Shown in pieces: positions 10,615 to 23,199 of a stretch of DNA of 64,000 bases. Under the pieces are notes generated by a model. That model ran no database searches, was not told the origin of the DNA, and saw only the letters and a program-made list of their open reading frames with translations. The position numbers were made by a program, and so were the translations under genes. The stretch spans positions 414,637,409 to 414,701,408 of the forward strand of contig CM077667.1 in the NCBI GenBank assembly GCA_039707655.1, written 5' to 3'. Numbering within the stretch: position 1 is the stretch's first letter; each line of letters begins with the position of its first letter. This DNA comes from Elymus sibiricus (lineage: Eukaryota; Streptophyta; Magnoliopsida; Poales; Poaceae).

Positions 10615-10974
10615 AGAAAGAAAAAAGGTTGGCCTCCACCGCACGCAAGTCCAAAGGCCACGTCCGCCGCCGGTGTGTCCCCACCAGCCACGGCGTCCCG
10701 ACGTGGACGCGCCGGATCAGGCACCGAAAGCTCCGCGCTGCAGTCGGACACCATCGGACGCACACTACGTTTCCCACTGCTTGACCACGCGCGCCGGACG
10801 GACCAGGTCGGCCAGGAGCACGGTGTTGTCCCGGTCGTCGTTCCGCTTCAATGCTCGCGCCGTGCCGTGACATGGATGGTGGCGTCAAGCGCGGCCGAGA
10901 ACGCAGCAGACACGCGAGCTACCCTACCGAGAGCCCGTCCAACCGGAGCAGGCGGACGGGCGGCCAGCGGAGCA
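10615..10974 (+). promoter_or_regulatory. Actin upstream region
   Basis: This is the only sequence between the small transposon ending at 10611 and the actin TATA box. It is GC-rich and not recognisably repetitive. Frames open here are by-products of base composition. If the actin gene is active, its proximal promoter must work within about 360 bp or use transposon sequence upstream. Confidence 0.5.
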
Positions 10975-10980
10975 TATAAA
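10975..10980 (+). promoter_or_regulatory. Actin TATA box
   Basis: TATAAA in the context AGCATATAAAACTGC is followed by a C/T-rich leader. Transcription would start near 11005. It lies about 135 bp before the donor site of the leader intron. Confidence 0.8.
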
Positions 10981-11114
10981 ACTGCTCCCCTCCCCCTTTC
11001 GCGTTGCTTCGTCTCCTCTCCCATTTGTCCCCGCCTCGCTCTCACGCTGCTCGCGTCACCCGACTCGGAGCTCCCACGAACCACCCCCCAAACCCGTCAA
11101 CGCGCCAAACCGAG

Positions 11115-11805
11115 GTATGCTTTCCTCTTCCTCCTCCCTTCCGAATCGTTTCGCAACGACGGGGTTCCGAGAGATCGTCCTCGTAGATCGCCGCGCGAGG
11201 CGTCGGCCGTAGTTTTCCCGGTGGTTTTCGCGCTGGCGTGGTGGGTTTGGGTGGTTGGTACAGTGCGATCCTTGGCGAGTTTGTGCTGCCTGCTGTTGTC
11301 GATGGCGTTCGATCATCGGATTGGTGTGGCGCCGCTGGTTCCGGCGTAGGATCATATCTGGTTGTTTGCGCAGCATCCGTTGCTGGTCAAGTCGATGATA
11401 GTAGTACACGAGTTCCCTGGTGACCGCTGACCACGGGCTGAAGTATCTTTTCTGTTGACCGCTTCGGCTGCGGGATGATCAGGGAATCGTGAACTAGTAC
11501 TAGAATCTTCCTTATTAAGCACGTGATTTGCGAAAGATTGGGTCAATCTCGTGATATATGTATGGTACTTTTACCGTGATTGTGGCTAATTAAGAATTAA
11601 ATCCCCCGCTAATCATACTACTGTACCATACAATTACCTGGAGAAATCTTGCGTGATGACTGGCAAATTACCCGTTTATCATCACGCGTTTCTCTTGGAT
11701 CCGTAGCAAATAATTGTCGTGAGTCGTGACGCTCAAGACCATGCCCCAGACGCAGTATCATCGAATTTGAAGAAACGAACTGAAAATAAAATTCTTCTTT
11801 CGCAG
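11115..11805 (+). other. Actin 5'-UTR (leader) intron
   Basis: The donor is GAG|GTATGC and the acceptor TTCTTTCGCAG|AG, leaving 15 bases of exon (11806-11820) before the ATG. The intron is T-rich and 691 bp long. A leader intron ending shortly before the ATG is a hallmark of plant actin genes and in several of them boosts expression. Confidence 0.85.
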
Positions 11806-11820
11806 AGAAGAGCTTGAGAA

Positions 11821-13182
<1,362 letters not shown>

Positions 13183-13382
13183 TCAGTCCGATCCGTGGCT
13201 TACCAACCTGTGCCTGTCATTCAGTTGCTTGAGGTCCAAACCGCAGATGCTTGAATGTGTCATGGTTTCCACGGCGTCGTGGTTCGCTGAAAGTGTTTTG
13301 GTCATGGAACAAATTTGAAAGGTAAGGTCGATTGATGGTTTCGAACAATTCTGTAGGGCGTCGGGTCAGTTTCAGTGGGTTC
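13183..13382 (+). other. Actin 3' untranslated region and flank
   Basis: Single-copy-looking sequence follows the actin stop. I see no perfect AATAAA, so the polyadenylation site is not fixed. The part from 13383 onward is duplicated at 14901. Confidence 0.5.
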
Positions 13383-13872
13383 GCTGAAGGTGGGTTGTTA
13401 AGCATGCAGTCTGGGACATTTATTTTGGTTTCGGCAATTCAGCTCATGCGTGTGCTGGAAACCTGAAACGGAGTGTCGTTTGTTTGCAGCACCCCGGCGA
13501 GGGTGTTGATTCATGTAGTACCTTTGTAGCGGGGTTTTTTGTCAAACTACCTGAAAGCTTATTTTGTTGGTACTTAAGCATTTGTACATTTAAATTATTG
13601 AGGGGAGTTTATGTTTGTTATGTCTTGGCTTTTGTATATGGAGTGCATATGTTATTTATTTTTTTGATACACGACAATTCATTCAATTGGTATATCGAGT
13701 GGATGCAACCACGTTGAGGGAATGTCCGGCCTCTGCATACAACCAACATGTCCAACACAATCAAAAAAGAAAATATTGTGTTGGTCGGTTTGATCATATC
13801 CCCACCTAATCCTGGTTGTCATGAAATCTATGGAGAATCGAGGCCATACGGCACCCAGCACCAACCACGGTG
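13383..13872. repeat. Direct repeat copy A, downstream of actin
   Basis: From GCTGAAGGTGGGTTGTTA onward this copy matches 14901-15395 closely, with scattered substitutions and small indels. It ends where the Harbinger terminus begins at 13876. Its 5' half may be actin 3'-UTR or flank and its 3' half belongs to the retroelement-like unit continued in copies B and C. Confidence 0.85.
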
Positions 13873-13875
13873 TTA

Positions 13876-14900
13876 GAGCATCTCCAGCCGTTTGCCCCCA
13901 GCGCGCCTGGCGCGGCCGCAAAACGTCCAAGCCGGCGCTATTTTCGCACTGGGGGGATCAACTTCCCAGTCGTGCTCCCGAAGTTCGGTCAGAAAGCGCA
14001 TGCAATTTAAACTTCTCATTTCCCGCTACCCAAAAAACAACGCGAGTTCGGCGATCATGCCATAGTTCGGCGCCGGTCATGCCACAAGTCGGCGTCCATC
14101 ATGCTAGGTCCGGCGATCGCCAGCCAGGTCCGGCGATCAAAACATGCCAATAGTCCGGCATACAAAAAAGGCGGGAGACGTGAAGATAGAACTCCTCAAA
14201 CGGCCAGCTCCTCGTCGTCTCCCGGGGTGACGGGAGAGGTCGATGTAGCGGTCGGCGTCGTAGCGGTCGGCGTCGTAGCGGGCGCGTTCGGCGACGTGGG
14301 AGACGAAGGCGCGTTCGGCGACGTCGGAGACGAAGGCGCGCTCGGCGGCGGCGTGGGCGGTGCGGAGGGCGCCGGCATGAGGTTGAGGATGAGGTTGCGC
14401 TCCGCCAAGTACCACGCCTTGACCTGCGGGTCCATTTCCGCCGGGACGCCTCCCATGAGAAACACCAGGTCGGTGTTGCGTTTCTTTGCGGCAACGTTGG
14501 TCCTGAGGAGGTCGAGCTTGGCGTCCTGCTTCGTCATCAGCGCCGACCACCTCGCCTCCGCCTTCTCCTCCCTCAGGGCAGAGTGGGTCTTTGCGTCGGC
14601 GATGCATTGCTCGATCGACGCCTGCAGCCGTTCGGCAACTGGCGCGTCGTTCCTGCCCTTCTTCGCCTTCTTGTTGCCATCAGGCCGCCCCTCTGACGCC
14701 CCCGGAACAGGCGCGTCCGGGCTGTACACGCCGTCCTTGTTGGCGAGTGCATGCCGGACCTCGGCCCATTTCTCGCACGACTCAATCCGGGTGAACACAT
14801 GGAGGAACTTGAAGTCGGAATCGGTGCCACTGTCCCGGCGAAACAAGTCGAACATCCGAACCATCTGCAGGAAAGGGCAAGTGTCGGCGAAACAAGTCGA
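13876..14900 (-). mobile_element. Truncated PIF/Harbinger element carrying an ORF1 fragment
   Basis: It starts GAGCATCTCCAGCCG directly after TTA (13873-13875), a typical Harbinger target trinucleotide. The right terminal repeat is missing; the segment stops at 14900, where direct repeat copy B begins. At the break the string GGCGAAACAAGTCGA occurs twice (about 14837 and 14886), a sign of slipped repair. A GC-rich minus-strand ORF fills most of it. Confidence 0.6.
14196..14864 (-). pseudogene. C-terminal part of a Myb/NAM-like Harbinger ORF1 protein
   Basis: This 222-codon open frame begins MVRMFDLFRRDSG and has FKFLHVFTRIESCEKWAEV, the 'hydrophobic-LH--...--KW' pattern of the NAM-associated C-terminal domain found in PIF/Harbinger Myb-like accessory proteins. 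A Lys-rich segment, a Glu/Arg-rich helix, a repeated Pro/Ser/Thr tail (SPTSPNAP twice) and an acidic end DDEE follow. In intact relatives an N-terminal Myb/SANT part precedes this; here it is lost at the breakpoint 14900. The ATG is directly preceded by CTGCAG on the minus strand, so it may be the start of an internal exon instead of a true start. ORF1 proteins help the transposase; no transposase is nearby. Confidence 0.6.
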
Positions 14901-15580
14901 GCTGAAGGTGGGTTGTTATGAATGCAGTCTGGGACATTTATTTTGGTTTCGGCAATTCAGCTCACGCGTGTGCTGGAAACCTGAAACAGAGTGTCGTTTG
15001 TTTGCAGCACCCCGGCGAGGGTGTTGATTCATGTAGTATCTTTTGTAGCGGGGGTTTCTTGTCAAACTACCTGAAAGCTTATTTTGTTGGTACTTGAGCA
15101 TTTGTACATTTAAATTATTGAGGGGAGTTTATGTTTGTTATGTCTTGTCTTTGTATATGGAGTGCATATGTTCTTTCTTTTTTTCCGATACATGACAATT
15201 CATTCAATTGATATATCTAGTTGATACAACTGCATTGAGGGAATGTCCGACCACTGCATACAACCAACACGTCCAACACAGTCGAAAAGAAAATATTGTT
15301 TTAGTCGGTTTGATCATATCCCCACCAAATCCTGGCTGTCATAAAATCTATGGAGAATCGAGGTCATACGACACCCCAGCACCAACCACAGCGTCAGAAC
15401 CCTGGCAAGAAGGCCACTATTCCTCAAGGTTTCCAGGCCCAGGTTCCACCAACTGCGACCTCCAACAAACCTCGTGAGACGGTGACTGGCCAAAAACTCT
15501 AGTACTACTTCCAAATCTGCTTCTGTTGTATCAATCGCCTCTGCTCCTTCGTCACCCGCCCAGCTAACCCCACCCATATG
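14901..15580. repeat. Direct repeat copy B
   Basis: It repeats 13383-13872 and continues into sequence shared with copy C: ACAATTCATTCAATTGATATA, the AAATATTGTTTT...GGTTTGATC block, and a Pro/Thr/Ser-coding part near 15400-15560. Copies A, B and C therefore overlap as a stepped series of about 500-700 bp units. Confidence 0.75.
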
Positions 15581-16330
15581 TTTTCTGATACAAGACAATT
15601 CATTCAATTGATATATCGAGATGATACAACCACATCGAGACCTCCTTTGGTTTGGAGGAATTTTATAAGAATTCTATATGATAGGGCTCTTACAGAATAT
15701 TTTCCTTTAGAGACTTTTGGTTCGAAGGAATGGATTCCTATTCCTACATAGGATTGGTTACTATCCTCACATTTCAAAGGAAAAAAAACATTAGTCTACA
15801 CTTAATGAAAAAATTCCTATGATGTGAACCAAATGGTATCTCTTTTCCTATTTCTAGTCATAGGATTTGAGATACATGTCATCTCATTTCCTACAACTTT
15901 TATATTCCTGTGATAATCCTATCCTATGAACCAAAATAGGCTTGAGGGAATTCCAACCTCTGCATAGCATATGCACACAACCAACATGGCCAACACAATC
16001 AGAACGAAAATATTGTTTTGGTCGGTTTGATCCTATCCACACCAAATTCTGGTTGTTTGAGGGGCTTGGTCCCTGATCCCTTTTATTTGCGGTTGTGGTG
16101 AAGAAGTCTATGGAAAATCGAGGTAACCACGACGCTGGTACCCTTGCAAGAAGGCCACTATTCCTCGAGGTGGCCAGGCCCAGGTTCCACCAATTACGAC
16201 CTCCAATAAATCTCCCCAAGCGATGGCGACCAAAAAATGTGGTACTACTTCCAAATCTGCGTTTGTTGTACCAGCCGCCTCTGCTCCTTCCTCACCCGCA
16301 CAACTACCCCTGCCCACTACTGCAGCAAGT
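15581..16330. repeat. Direct repeat copy C, interrupted by a MITE
   Basis: It starts TTTTCTGATACAAGACAATTC, as copy B does near 15181, is broken at 15640 by a MITE, and resumes at 15942 with TTGAGGGAATTCC. It then runs into the zinc-knuckle pseudogene, so this copy is probably closest to the parent sequence. Confidence 0.7.
15640..15941. mobile_element. MITE of about 300 bp
   Basis: The left end CCTCCTTTGGTTTGGAGG and the inverse of the right end, CCTATTTTGGTTCATAGG, form imperfect terminal inverted repeats. The interior is AT-rich, has no ORF, and repeats 'CCTATG/CATAGG' blocks. TCGAG (15635-15639) and TTGAG (15942-15946) flank it as an imperfect target duplication, and copies A and B lack it. 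The superfamily cannot be fixed from the ends. Confidence 0.65.
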
Positions 16331-16621
16331 GCTTGACCCTTAGTATAAGGGTATGACCAGTTTTAACTCTGCTGGCATGGGCACTATGTGGAGAATTGCA
16401 TAGAACTGAATAAATGCTTCATTTGTGTTGGTAATCACAATGTGGACAACGGTGCCGTATGGGCACATCTCCAATCCACTTCCACCTATTTTGGTAGTGA
16501 TGCTACAAGGCTTGGATTTTATTACATAGATATTCCGGTTGCATCGGAATCCAGTTTGTTGAATTTCAAAATTGTGTTGTCCTGAATGTGGTCAAGGGTG
16601 AGTTTTTTGCCTCTAAGTTAC
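16150..16621 (+). pseudogene. Zinc-knuckle retroelement-type protein, 5' part
   Basis: A Pro/Thr/Ser/Ala-rich stretch (about 16200-16330) precedes a decayed pair of CCHC knuckles: HGHYVENC, then CFICVGNHNVDN with the last Cys changed to Gly. Next come YFGSDATRLGFYYIDIP and a frame-shifted LNVVKGEFFASK. This order (knuckles, then a hydrophobic beta-rich part) is typical of zinc-knuckle proteins from plant LINE-like or captured genes. Several frame changes are needed. The sequence is cut at 16621 by G1 and continues at 23200. Confidence 0.55.
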
Positions 16622-18162
16622 TGATACGTCTCCAACGTATTTTTAATTTTTAATTGTTCCATGCTATTATATTAACAATCATGGATACTTTATATGCAAT
16701 TATATGTTATTTTATATCATTTTTAGGACTAACCTATATTAACCCAGTGCTCAGTGTCAGTTCCTGATTTTTGCGTTTTTTTGACCTTTTCAGAAAAAAC
16801 AATATCAAACGGAGTCAAAACATGATGAAACTTTACGGGGGTTATTTTTGAACATGAAGAGACCCTATAAACTTCGGGAGGAGACCAGACGAGCCACGAG
16901 AGAGCCACGAGCTCGCATGGCGCGCCCTAGGGGGTAGGGCGCGCCAGCAGGCTCGTGACTCCCTCGACCGCCCCTTACCTAATTCCACTTCTGTATATTC
17001 ACATATACCCCAAAACCAACATGGAGACACCCGAAACACTTTTTCCGCCGCCGCAAGCCTTTGTTCTTTCGCGATCCAACTGGAGGCCTTTTACGGTGTT
17101 CTGCTGGAGGGGGGACCAACCACGAAGGCCGTCTACATCAACCTTGCTGTCTTTATGATGATGTGTGAGTAGTTCACCACAGACCTACGGGTCCATAGCT
17201 AATAGCTAGATGACTTCTTCTCTCTCTTTGATCTTCAATACCATGTTCTCCTCGATCTTCTTGGAGTTCTATCCAATGTAATTTTCTTTTGTGGTGTGTT
17301 TGCTGGGATCCGATGAATTATGGGTTTATGATCAGATTATTCATTGAAAGTAATTGAGTTTATGCATGATTGTTATAGCTTTGTATTTTTCTCTGATCTA
17401 TCCATTTAGTTTGGCCAACTAGATTGATCTATTTTCAGTGGGGGGGGGGGGTGCTTTGTAATGGGTTCGATCTTGCGGTGTTCTATATCCCAGTGACAAA
17501 GTAGGGGACAAGACATGTATTTGCATTGTTGCCATTAAGGATAAAACGACGGGGTTTATTCATATTGATCGGGTTTACCTTGTATACATCATGTCATCTT
17601 GCTTAAGGCGTTACTCTGTTTCTCATGAACTTAATACCATATATGCATGTTGGATGGCGCTCGATTGGTGGAGTAATGGTAGTAGAAGCAGGCAAGAGTC
17701 GGTCTACTTGTTTCGGAAGTGATGCCTATATACATGATCATTGATGTGAATAACATTATAATTATGCGCTTTTCTATCAATTGCCCAACACTAATTTGTC
17801 TACCCACCGTATGCTATGTGTTCGAGAGACAAGCCTCTTGTGAAAACTATGGCCCTGGGGTCTACTTAATCCTATTGCTAAAAAACTATTTAACTTGTTG
17901 CAATTTTATTACTTTGTTTTACCAATCTATCACTATCAGAATTAATCCTTGCAAGTAACGAGTTCAAGGGGATTGACAACCCTCTTGCCCGCATTGGGTG
18001 CAAATGTTTGCTTATGTGTGTGTAGTTGCTGGAGACGGGAATTTGCGTGGCTCTCCTATTGGTTCGATAACCTTGGTTATCATAGAGGGAAATAATTATC
18101 AACTACAACATTGCTTCACCCTTACTCTCCGGGGAAAAACCTAACACAGCTCACAAGTAGCA
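16622..18162 (+). repeat. G1 5' LTR
   Basis: TGATACGTCTCCAACG at the start and AAGTAGCA at the end give TG...CA. It aligns with the G0 LTR and, reversed, with those of G3-G6. A poly-G run lies at 17441. The length is 1541 bp. Confidence 0.88.
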
Positions 18163-18173
18163 GAAAGAATTCC

Positions 18174-18191
18174 TAGCGCAGTTGGCGGGGA
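18174..18191 (+). other. G1 primer-binding site (tRNA-Asp type, decayed)
   Basis: TAGCGCAGTTGGCGGGGA differs by three bases from the complement of the plant tRNA-Asp 3' end (TGGCGCCGTTGCCGGGGA). It starts 11 bp after the LTR. Confidence 0.7.
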
Positions 18192-18357
18192 GACATCATC
18201 AAATTTTCATCAGGTTCCTACATACAAATTATCATCCACTTATTCTAATTTTTATTTGCCTTTGTGTTTTCCTCTTTTTTTCATCTCCCACCAATTCTCT
18301 AAAAAAAATCAAAAACACAAAAATATTTTTGTTTGATTGTGTACTTTCTTTGCCACT

Positions 18358-20464
18358 ATGTCTCAAGAATACCAAATTATGTGATTTCTAGAATACTAAT
18401 AACGAAGATTATATTAGTACTCTAATACCACCCGCTACTTGTGTGGAATTTTATGATATTAATGTTGTCTTGCTAAATCTTGTTATGAAAGAACAATTTT
18501 CTGGAAATCCTAATGAGGATGTTGCTTCCCATCTCAATACCTTCGTTGAATTATGTGATATGCAAAATAAAAGAGATGTGAATAATGATATTTTCAAGTT
18601 GAACTTATTTCCTTTCTCGCAAAGAGACAAAGCTAAAAGTTAGTTTTCATCTTTGCCTCGTAATAGTATTGATACTTGGGATAAGTGCAATGATGCTTTT
18701 ATTGCTAAATATTTTCCTCCCGCTAATATTATTTCTCTTAGAAATCAAATCTTTAACTTTAAGCAACTTGAGCAAGAACACGTTGCACAATCTTGGGAGA
18801 GAATGAAATCGAGGATTATAAATTGTCCACTCAAAGTTTAAGCTTATGGATGATAATACAAAAAAACTTATGCAGATCTAAACTTTGTGTCGAGGAATCT
18901 TCTAGACTCTACTGCAGGTGGTACTTTCATGGTAATTGCATTGGGAGAAGCTACAAAACTCCTTGATAGTATGATTAAAAATAATTCTCAATGGCACACC
19001 GAACGAGATCCAACTGGTAAGAAGGTAAACTCTGTCGAAGAAATCGCTACTTTGAGTGATAAAATGGATGCTCTTACGAATATGTTTTGTTAGTAAGAAT
19101 GCTCATGTTGATCCTATTGATGTGCTACTATCTACTTTGAATGATCAAAATAATGATGCTATTGATGTGAATTTTATCTCTAGAAATAATTTCAACAACA
19201 ATGCTTATAGAGGGAATTTCAATCATAGACTGTAGCCCGGTAATCCCGCTAATAATTATGGTAGTTCCTATGGTAATTTGTATAATAATAATAATTAGTA
19301 TTATTATAATAGGATACCCTCTGATATTGAGAATCATATTAAATAATTTACTAGTTCTCAAAAGACTTTCAATACTATGATAGAAGAAAAACTACATAAA
19401 GTCGATGATATGGCTGGAAACATGGAAAAGATTGCTCATAATGTGGAAACTCATAAAATTAAAAAATTTCCACATAAGCATGATATTAATGAGTCTATTA
19501 ATTCTATCCAAGTCTCCATTAATGAAATCAAGGAGAGAAATGCTAGGTTGAGAGCTAAGCGAGAATTCCTAGAAAAGGCTATTCCACCCGGTTTTTATCG
19601 TAATCATGATGAAGATATTAAAATGATTGGTGTCTCACCTATTTCTTCATTGTTTAGTAATATAAAACTTGATGAAAAGGGGATTGGATATGAGTCAACT
19701 TTATCTAGAGTGCGTCCCAATTGTTCGGAGGGTGGTAATCCTAATGATAAAAATGATAAAAGTGGGTTTGGAGAGGTCAAAACTTTAAATAGTCATGTGC
19801 CCATTACTTTGGATTACAAGGACTTTAATTATGATAACTTTTCTTTGATTGAAGGTATTTTCTTGTTGCAATCCATGATGAATTTACCTAAAGCTTACGA
19901 ACAAAATAAAGCTTTTACTAAACATATTGTAGAAGCTATGATAAAAGCTCATGAAGAGAAGCTTGATTTAGATGTCTCAATACCTAGAAAATTGCATGAT
20001 GAATGGGAACCTATTATTAAAATTAAAGTTAAATATTATGAATGTAATATTTTGTGTGATCTTGGTGCTAGCGTCTCTACTATACCAAAATATTTATGTG
20101 ATGTTCTAGGTCTCACTGGTATGATCATATGAATGAATGTTCTCTTAGCTTGCATCTAGCAGATTCCACTATTTATAAACCATTGGGTAGAATAGATGAT
20201 GTACTCATTATTGTTAATAGGAATTATGTGCTCGTGAATTTCAGTGTGCTTGATATTGAATGCAATATGTCTTGTCCTATAATACTTGGTAGGCCTTTCC
20301 TACGAACCATATGTGTTATTATTGATATGAAGGTAGAAATATAAGATTCCAATTTCTCATTAATGAAATGGATGGAAAACTTTCCTAGAAAGAGAATTAA
20401 ACCACCTTATGAATCTATCAAGAGGTCCACCTATGGAATGAATTTGAAGGATGACAATACTTAA
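18358..20464 (+). pseudogene. G1 gag-protease remnant
   Basis: The sequence matches G3 gag in order. A start near 18358 is followed by VVLLNLVMKEQFSGNPNED, FPFSQRDKAKS then a stop, FIAKYFPPANI, and NLLDSTAGGTFMVIALGEATKLL. The protease part (19377-20464) has CNILCDLGASVSTIPKYLCDVLGL with the DLGA active-site motif, and SCPIILGRPFLRTI. At least four stops or frame changes break it. It ends at TAA 20462 after the DDNT tail shared with G3 and G5. Gag would form the particle and the aspartic protease would mature it. No reverse transcriptase or integrase follows; 20465-21288 is non-coding. Confidence 0.85.
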
Positions 20465-21288
20465 AACTATGCATTATGCCTAGCTAGGGGCATAAAGCGA
20501 CAACGCTTGTTGGGAGTCAACCCAATTGTTATCTTAATTTTTTTGCTTTTAATTTATGTTATTGGGTGTTCACACGGTCATTGCTACTGTAATTATTGTG
20601 TTTTTATGTTTTAATTAGTGTTTGTGCCAAGTAAAGCCTTTGGGGTGATTTGGATGATAGTAGAATTGATACGGTGCAGAAACAGAATCTATTGCGCCCA
20701 GTATTGATTTTTTGTTTTTACTGGAACTTGATAAAATGCTGAAATTTTTACACATTATTTATATACAAATTTCCCAGGTTTTTTTAATTTTCCAGAAACT
20801 TTGGAGTTTCGAAAGTATGGTTTTAGTACAGATCATTGCACACTGTTCTATTTTAGACAGATTCTGTTTTTGATTTCATGGTTTGCTTGTTTTAATGATG
20901 ATATTGATTATGTCAGGGGGGGTATAAGACATGCAGAAGTTAAAATACAATGGGTATTATGAATTAATAAAATATGAATGAGTTTATAACAGTACCTAAA
21001 GTTTATGATATGTTCATTATATTAACGGATCTCACGAGGTTTCTGTTGAGTTTTGTGTGCTGAAGTTTTCAAGTTATAGGTGAGACAACGATGGATGAAG
21101 GAATAAGGAGCAGCAAGACCCTACGCTTGGGGATTCCCAGGGCACTCCAAGGTAATGTTCAAGGAAGACCCAAGTGTCTAAGCTTGGGATGCCTCGGGAT
21201 GGCATCCCCTTTTCCGTCTCCAATCCATCAGAATGTTACTTGGAGCTACATTTTTATTCATCGGGTGATATGAGTTTTGCTTGGAGCG

Positions 21289-22686
21289 TATCGATGTAGT
21301 AAGACTCGGGGGCCTTAGTACCCTGACTTATGCACATGTGACAGTGACAGCTCTCTTGTCGATTGCTACTTGTAATCTGTGTTGGGTTTTTCCCCGAAGA
21401 GGAGAGTAGATGCAGCACAATAGAGATAAGTATTTGATAGCTCACAACTGTAGGGGATCGCAACGGTCTTCGAGGGAAGTATTTTACCCACATTTGTTAA
21501 TTCGACACAAGGGGATACAAAGAATATTTATTGGTCTTAGCAGTTGACTTGTCAATTCAACCACACCTGGTTATTCTCTGTCACAAAGTTTAGTAGCACA
21601 AAAAGGTAGTAATAGGAATAGTAACAGTAGCAGCAACAGTTCTGTAGTGATTGTAACAGCAGTAGCAGCAATAGTAACTTCGCAAAACTCAGTATGTAAA
21701 AGCGTAGGCCATGGATCGGTGATGGATAATTATCTAGATGACATTCATCATGTAAAAGTTACACACTAGAGCGACATAGAACTAGCTCCAATTCATCAAT
21801 ATAATGTAGGCATGTATTCCGTATATAGTCATACGTGCTTATAATAAGACCTTGCATGACATCTTTTGTCCTACCCTCCCGTGGCAGCGGAGGCCATAAA
21901 GAAACTAAGGGATATTAAGGCCTCCTTTTAATAGAGAACCGAGACAAAGCGTTAACACGTAGTGAATACATGAACCCCTCAAACTATGGTAATCACTGGA
22001 AAGAATCCCAATTATTGTCTCCTTGGGGTATGCAGACCATAACACGTAATAGGTGCATACAACTTGCAAGATAGGATCCAAAACATTCTCATATTTATGA
22101 AAACATAATAGGTTCATATCCGAAATCATGGCACTCGGGCCCTAGTGACAAGCATTAAGCATAGCAAGGTCATAGCAACATCAATCTCAGAACATAGTGG
22201 ATACTGGGGATCAAGCCCTATCAAAATAACTCGATTACATGATCAATCTCATCCAATCCCATCACCAACCAGCAAGTCTACAAAGGAATTACTCACTCCC
22301 GATGGTGAGCATCATGGGGGTGTTGATGGAGAAGGGTTGGTGATGACGACGACGACGAATCCCCTCTCTGGAGCCCCGAACGGACTCCAGATCAGCCCTC
22401 ACAAGGAAGAACACGAGGTCGTGGCGGCTCCGTCTCGTAAAACGCGATGGAAACTTCTCTCTTATGTTTTCTCCGGAATTAGGAATTTATAGGACTGGAA
22501 TTAGGGTCGGCAGAGCCACGTGGCCTCCCAAGGCAAGAGGGCGCGCCCTGTTGCCTTAGCGGCAACTGGCGGCCCCCCTCCGGTGGTTCTTCGCTCCAAT
22601 ATTTTTTATATATTTCAGAAAAAATCTCCAAAAAGTTTCGTTCAATTCCGAGAAATTTTATTTCTGCACAAAAATAACACCATGGG
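21289..22686. mobile_element. Chimeric LTR pieces replacing the end of G1
   Basis: G1 homology stops at about 21288. After 75 bp of unassigned sequence, 21364-21434 is the start of a reversed G-type LTR (TGCTACTTG...TAAGTATT). At 21435 another LTR begins, TGATAGCTCACAACTG, of the same kind as the solo LTR at 6051; it lacks its end and stops near 22686, where G1 LTR sequence resumes. AGT/AGC-type low-complexity runs occur at 21600-21680. No coding sequence is present. Confidence 0.65.
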
Positions 22687-23199
22687 CGATTGGTGGTGTA
22701 ATATTAGTAGATGCAGGCAGGAGTCGGTCTACTTTTTTGGAAGTGATGCTTATATACGTGATCATTGTCGTGAATAACATCATAACTATGCGCTTTTCTA
22801 TCAACTGCTGAGCAATAATTTGTCTACCTACCGTATGCTATATGTTCAAGAGAGAAGACTCTAGTGAAAACTGTGCCCCCCGGGTCTACTTAATCCTATT
22901 CTAAAAAACCTATTTACCTTCCTGCAATCTTATTACTTTGATTTTACTTTTGTTTTTATTAATCTATCACTATCAGAATTAATCCTTGCGAGCAACGAGT
23001 TCAAGGGTATTGACAACCCTCTTGCCCGCGTTGGGTGCAAGTGTTTGCTTTTGTGTGTGTAGTTGTTGAAGACGAGAATTTGCATGCTTCTCCTATTGGT
23101 TCGATAACCTTGGTTCTCACTAAGGGAAATACTTATCAGCCACTATATTGCTTCACCCTTCCTCCTCGGGGAAAAACCCAACGTAGCTCACAAGTAGTA
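22687..23199 (+). repeat. G1 3' LTR, terminal third
   Basis: It aligns with 17662-18162 of the 5' LTR from CGATTGGTGG to the end. The terminal CA has become TA. Confidence 0.82.

Larger units (their letters stand above)
16622..23199 (+). mobile_element. G1: gypsy gag-protease element with GTTAC/GTTAT target duplication
   Basis: The 5' LTR is 16622-18162, a degenerate tRNA-Asp primer site follows, gag-protease remnants lie at 18358-20464, and a 3' LTR remnant ends at 23199. GTTAC (16617-16621) and GTTAT (23200-23204) are the target copies, one transition apart. The interrupted pseudogene reads across the two flanks, which supports the boundaries. The end of the internal region and the first about 1040 bp of the 3' LTR are replaced by other LTR pieces (21289-22686). 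Confidence 0.85.

Noticed and set aside
10675..11349. 224-codon plus-strand frame
   Set aside because: It covers the actin promoter, TATA box and leader intron; the frame is open because of GC content.
14099..14607. Other long frames overlapping the Harbinger ORF1 fragment
   Set aside because: They are Arg/Pro-rich or Gly/Val-rich shadows of the GC-rich minus-strand frame, which alone has a recognisable domain pattern.
20565..21000. Possible RT or integrase remnant downstream of G1 protease
   Set aside because: No YxDD, zinc-binding or catalytic pattern was found in any frame; G3 and G5 also lack them at this place.
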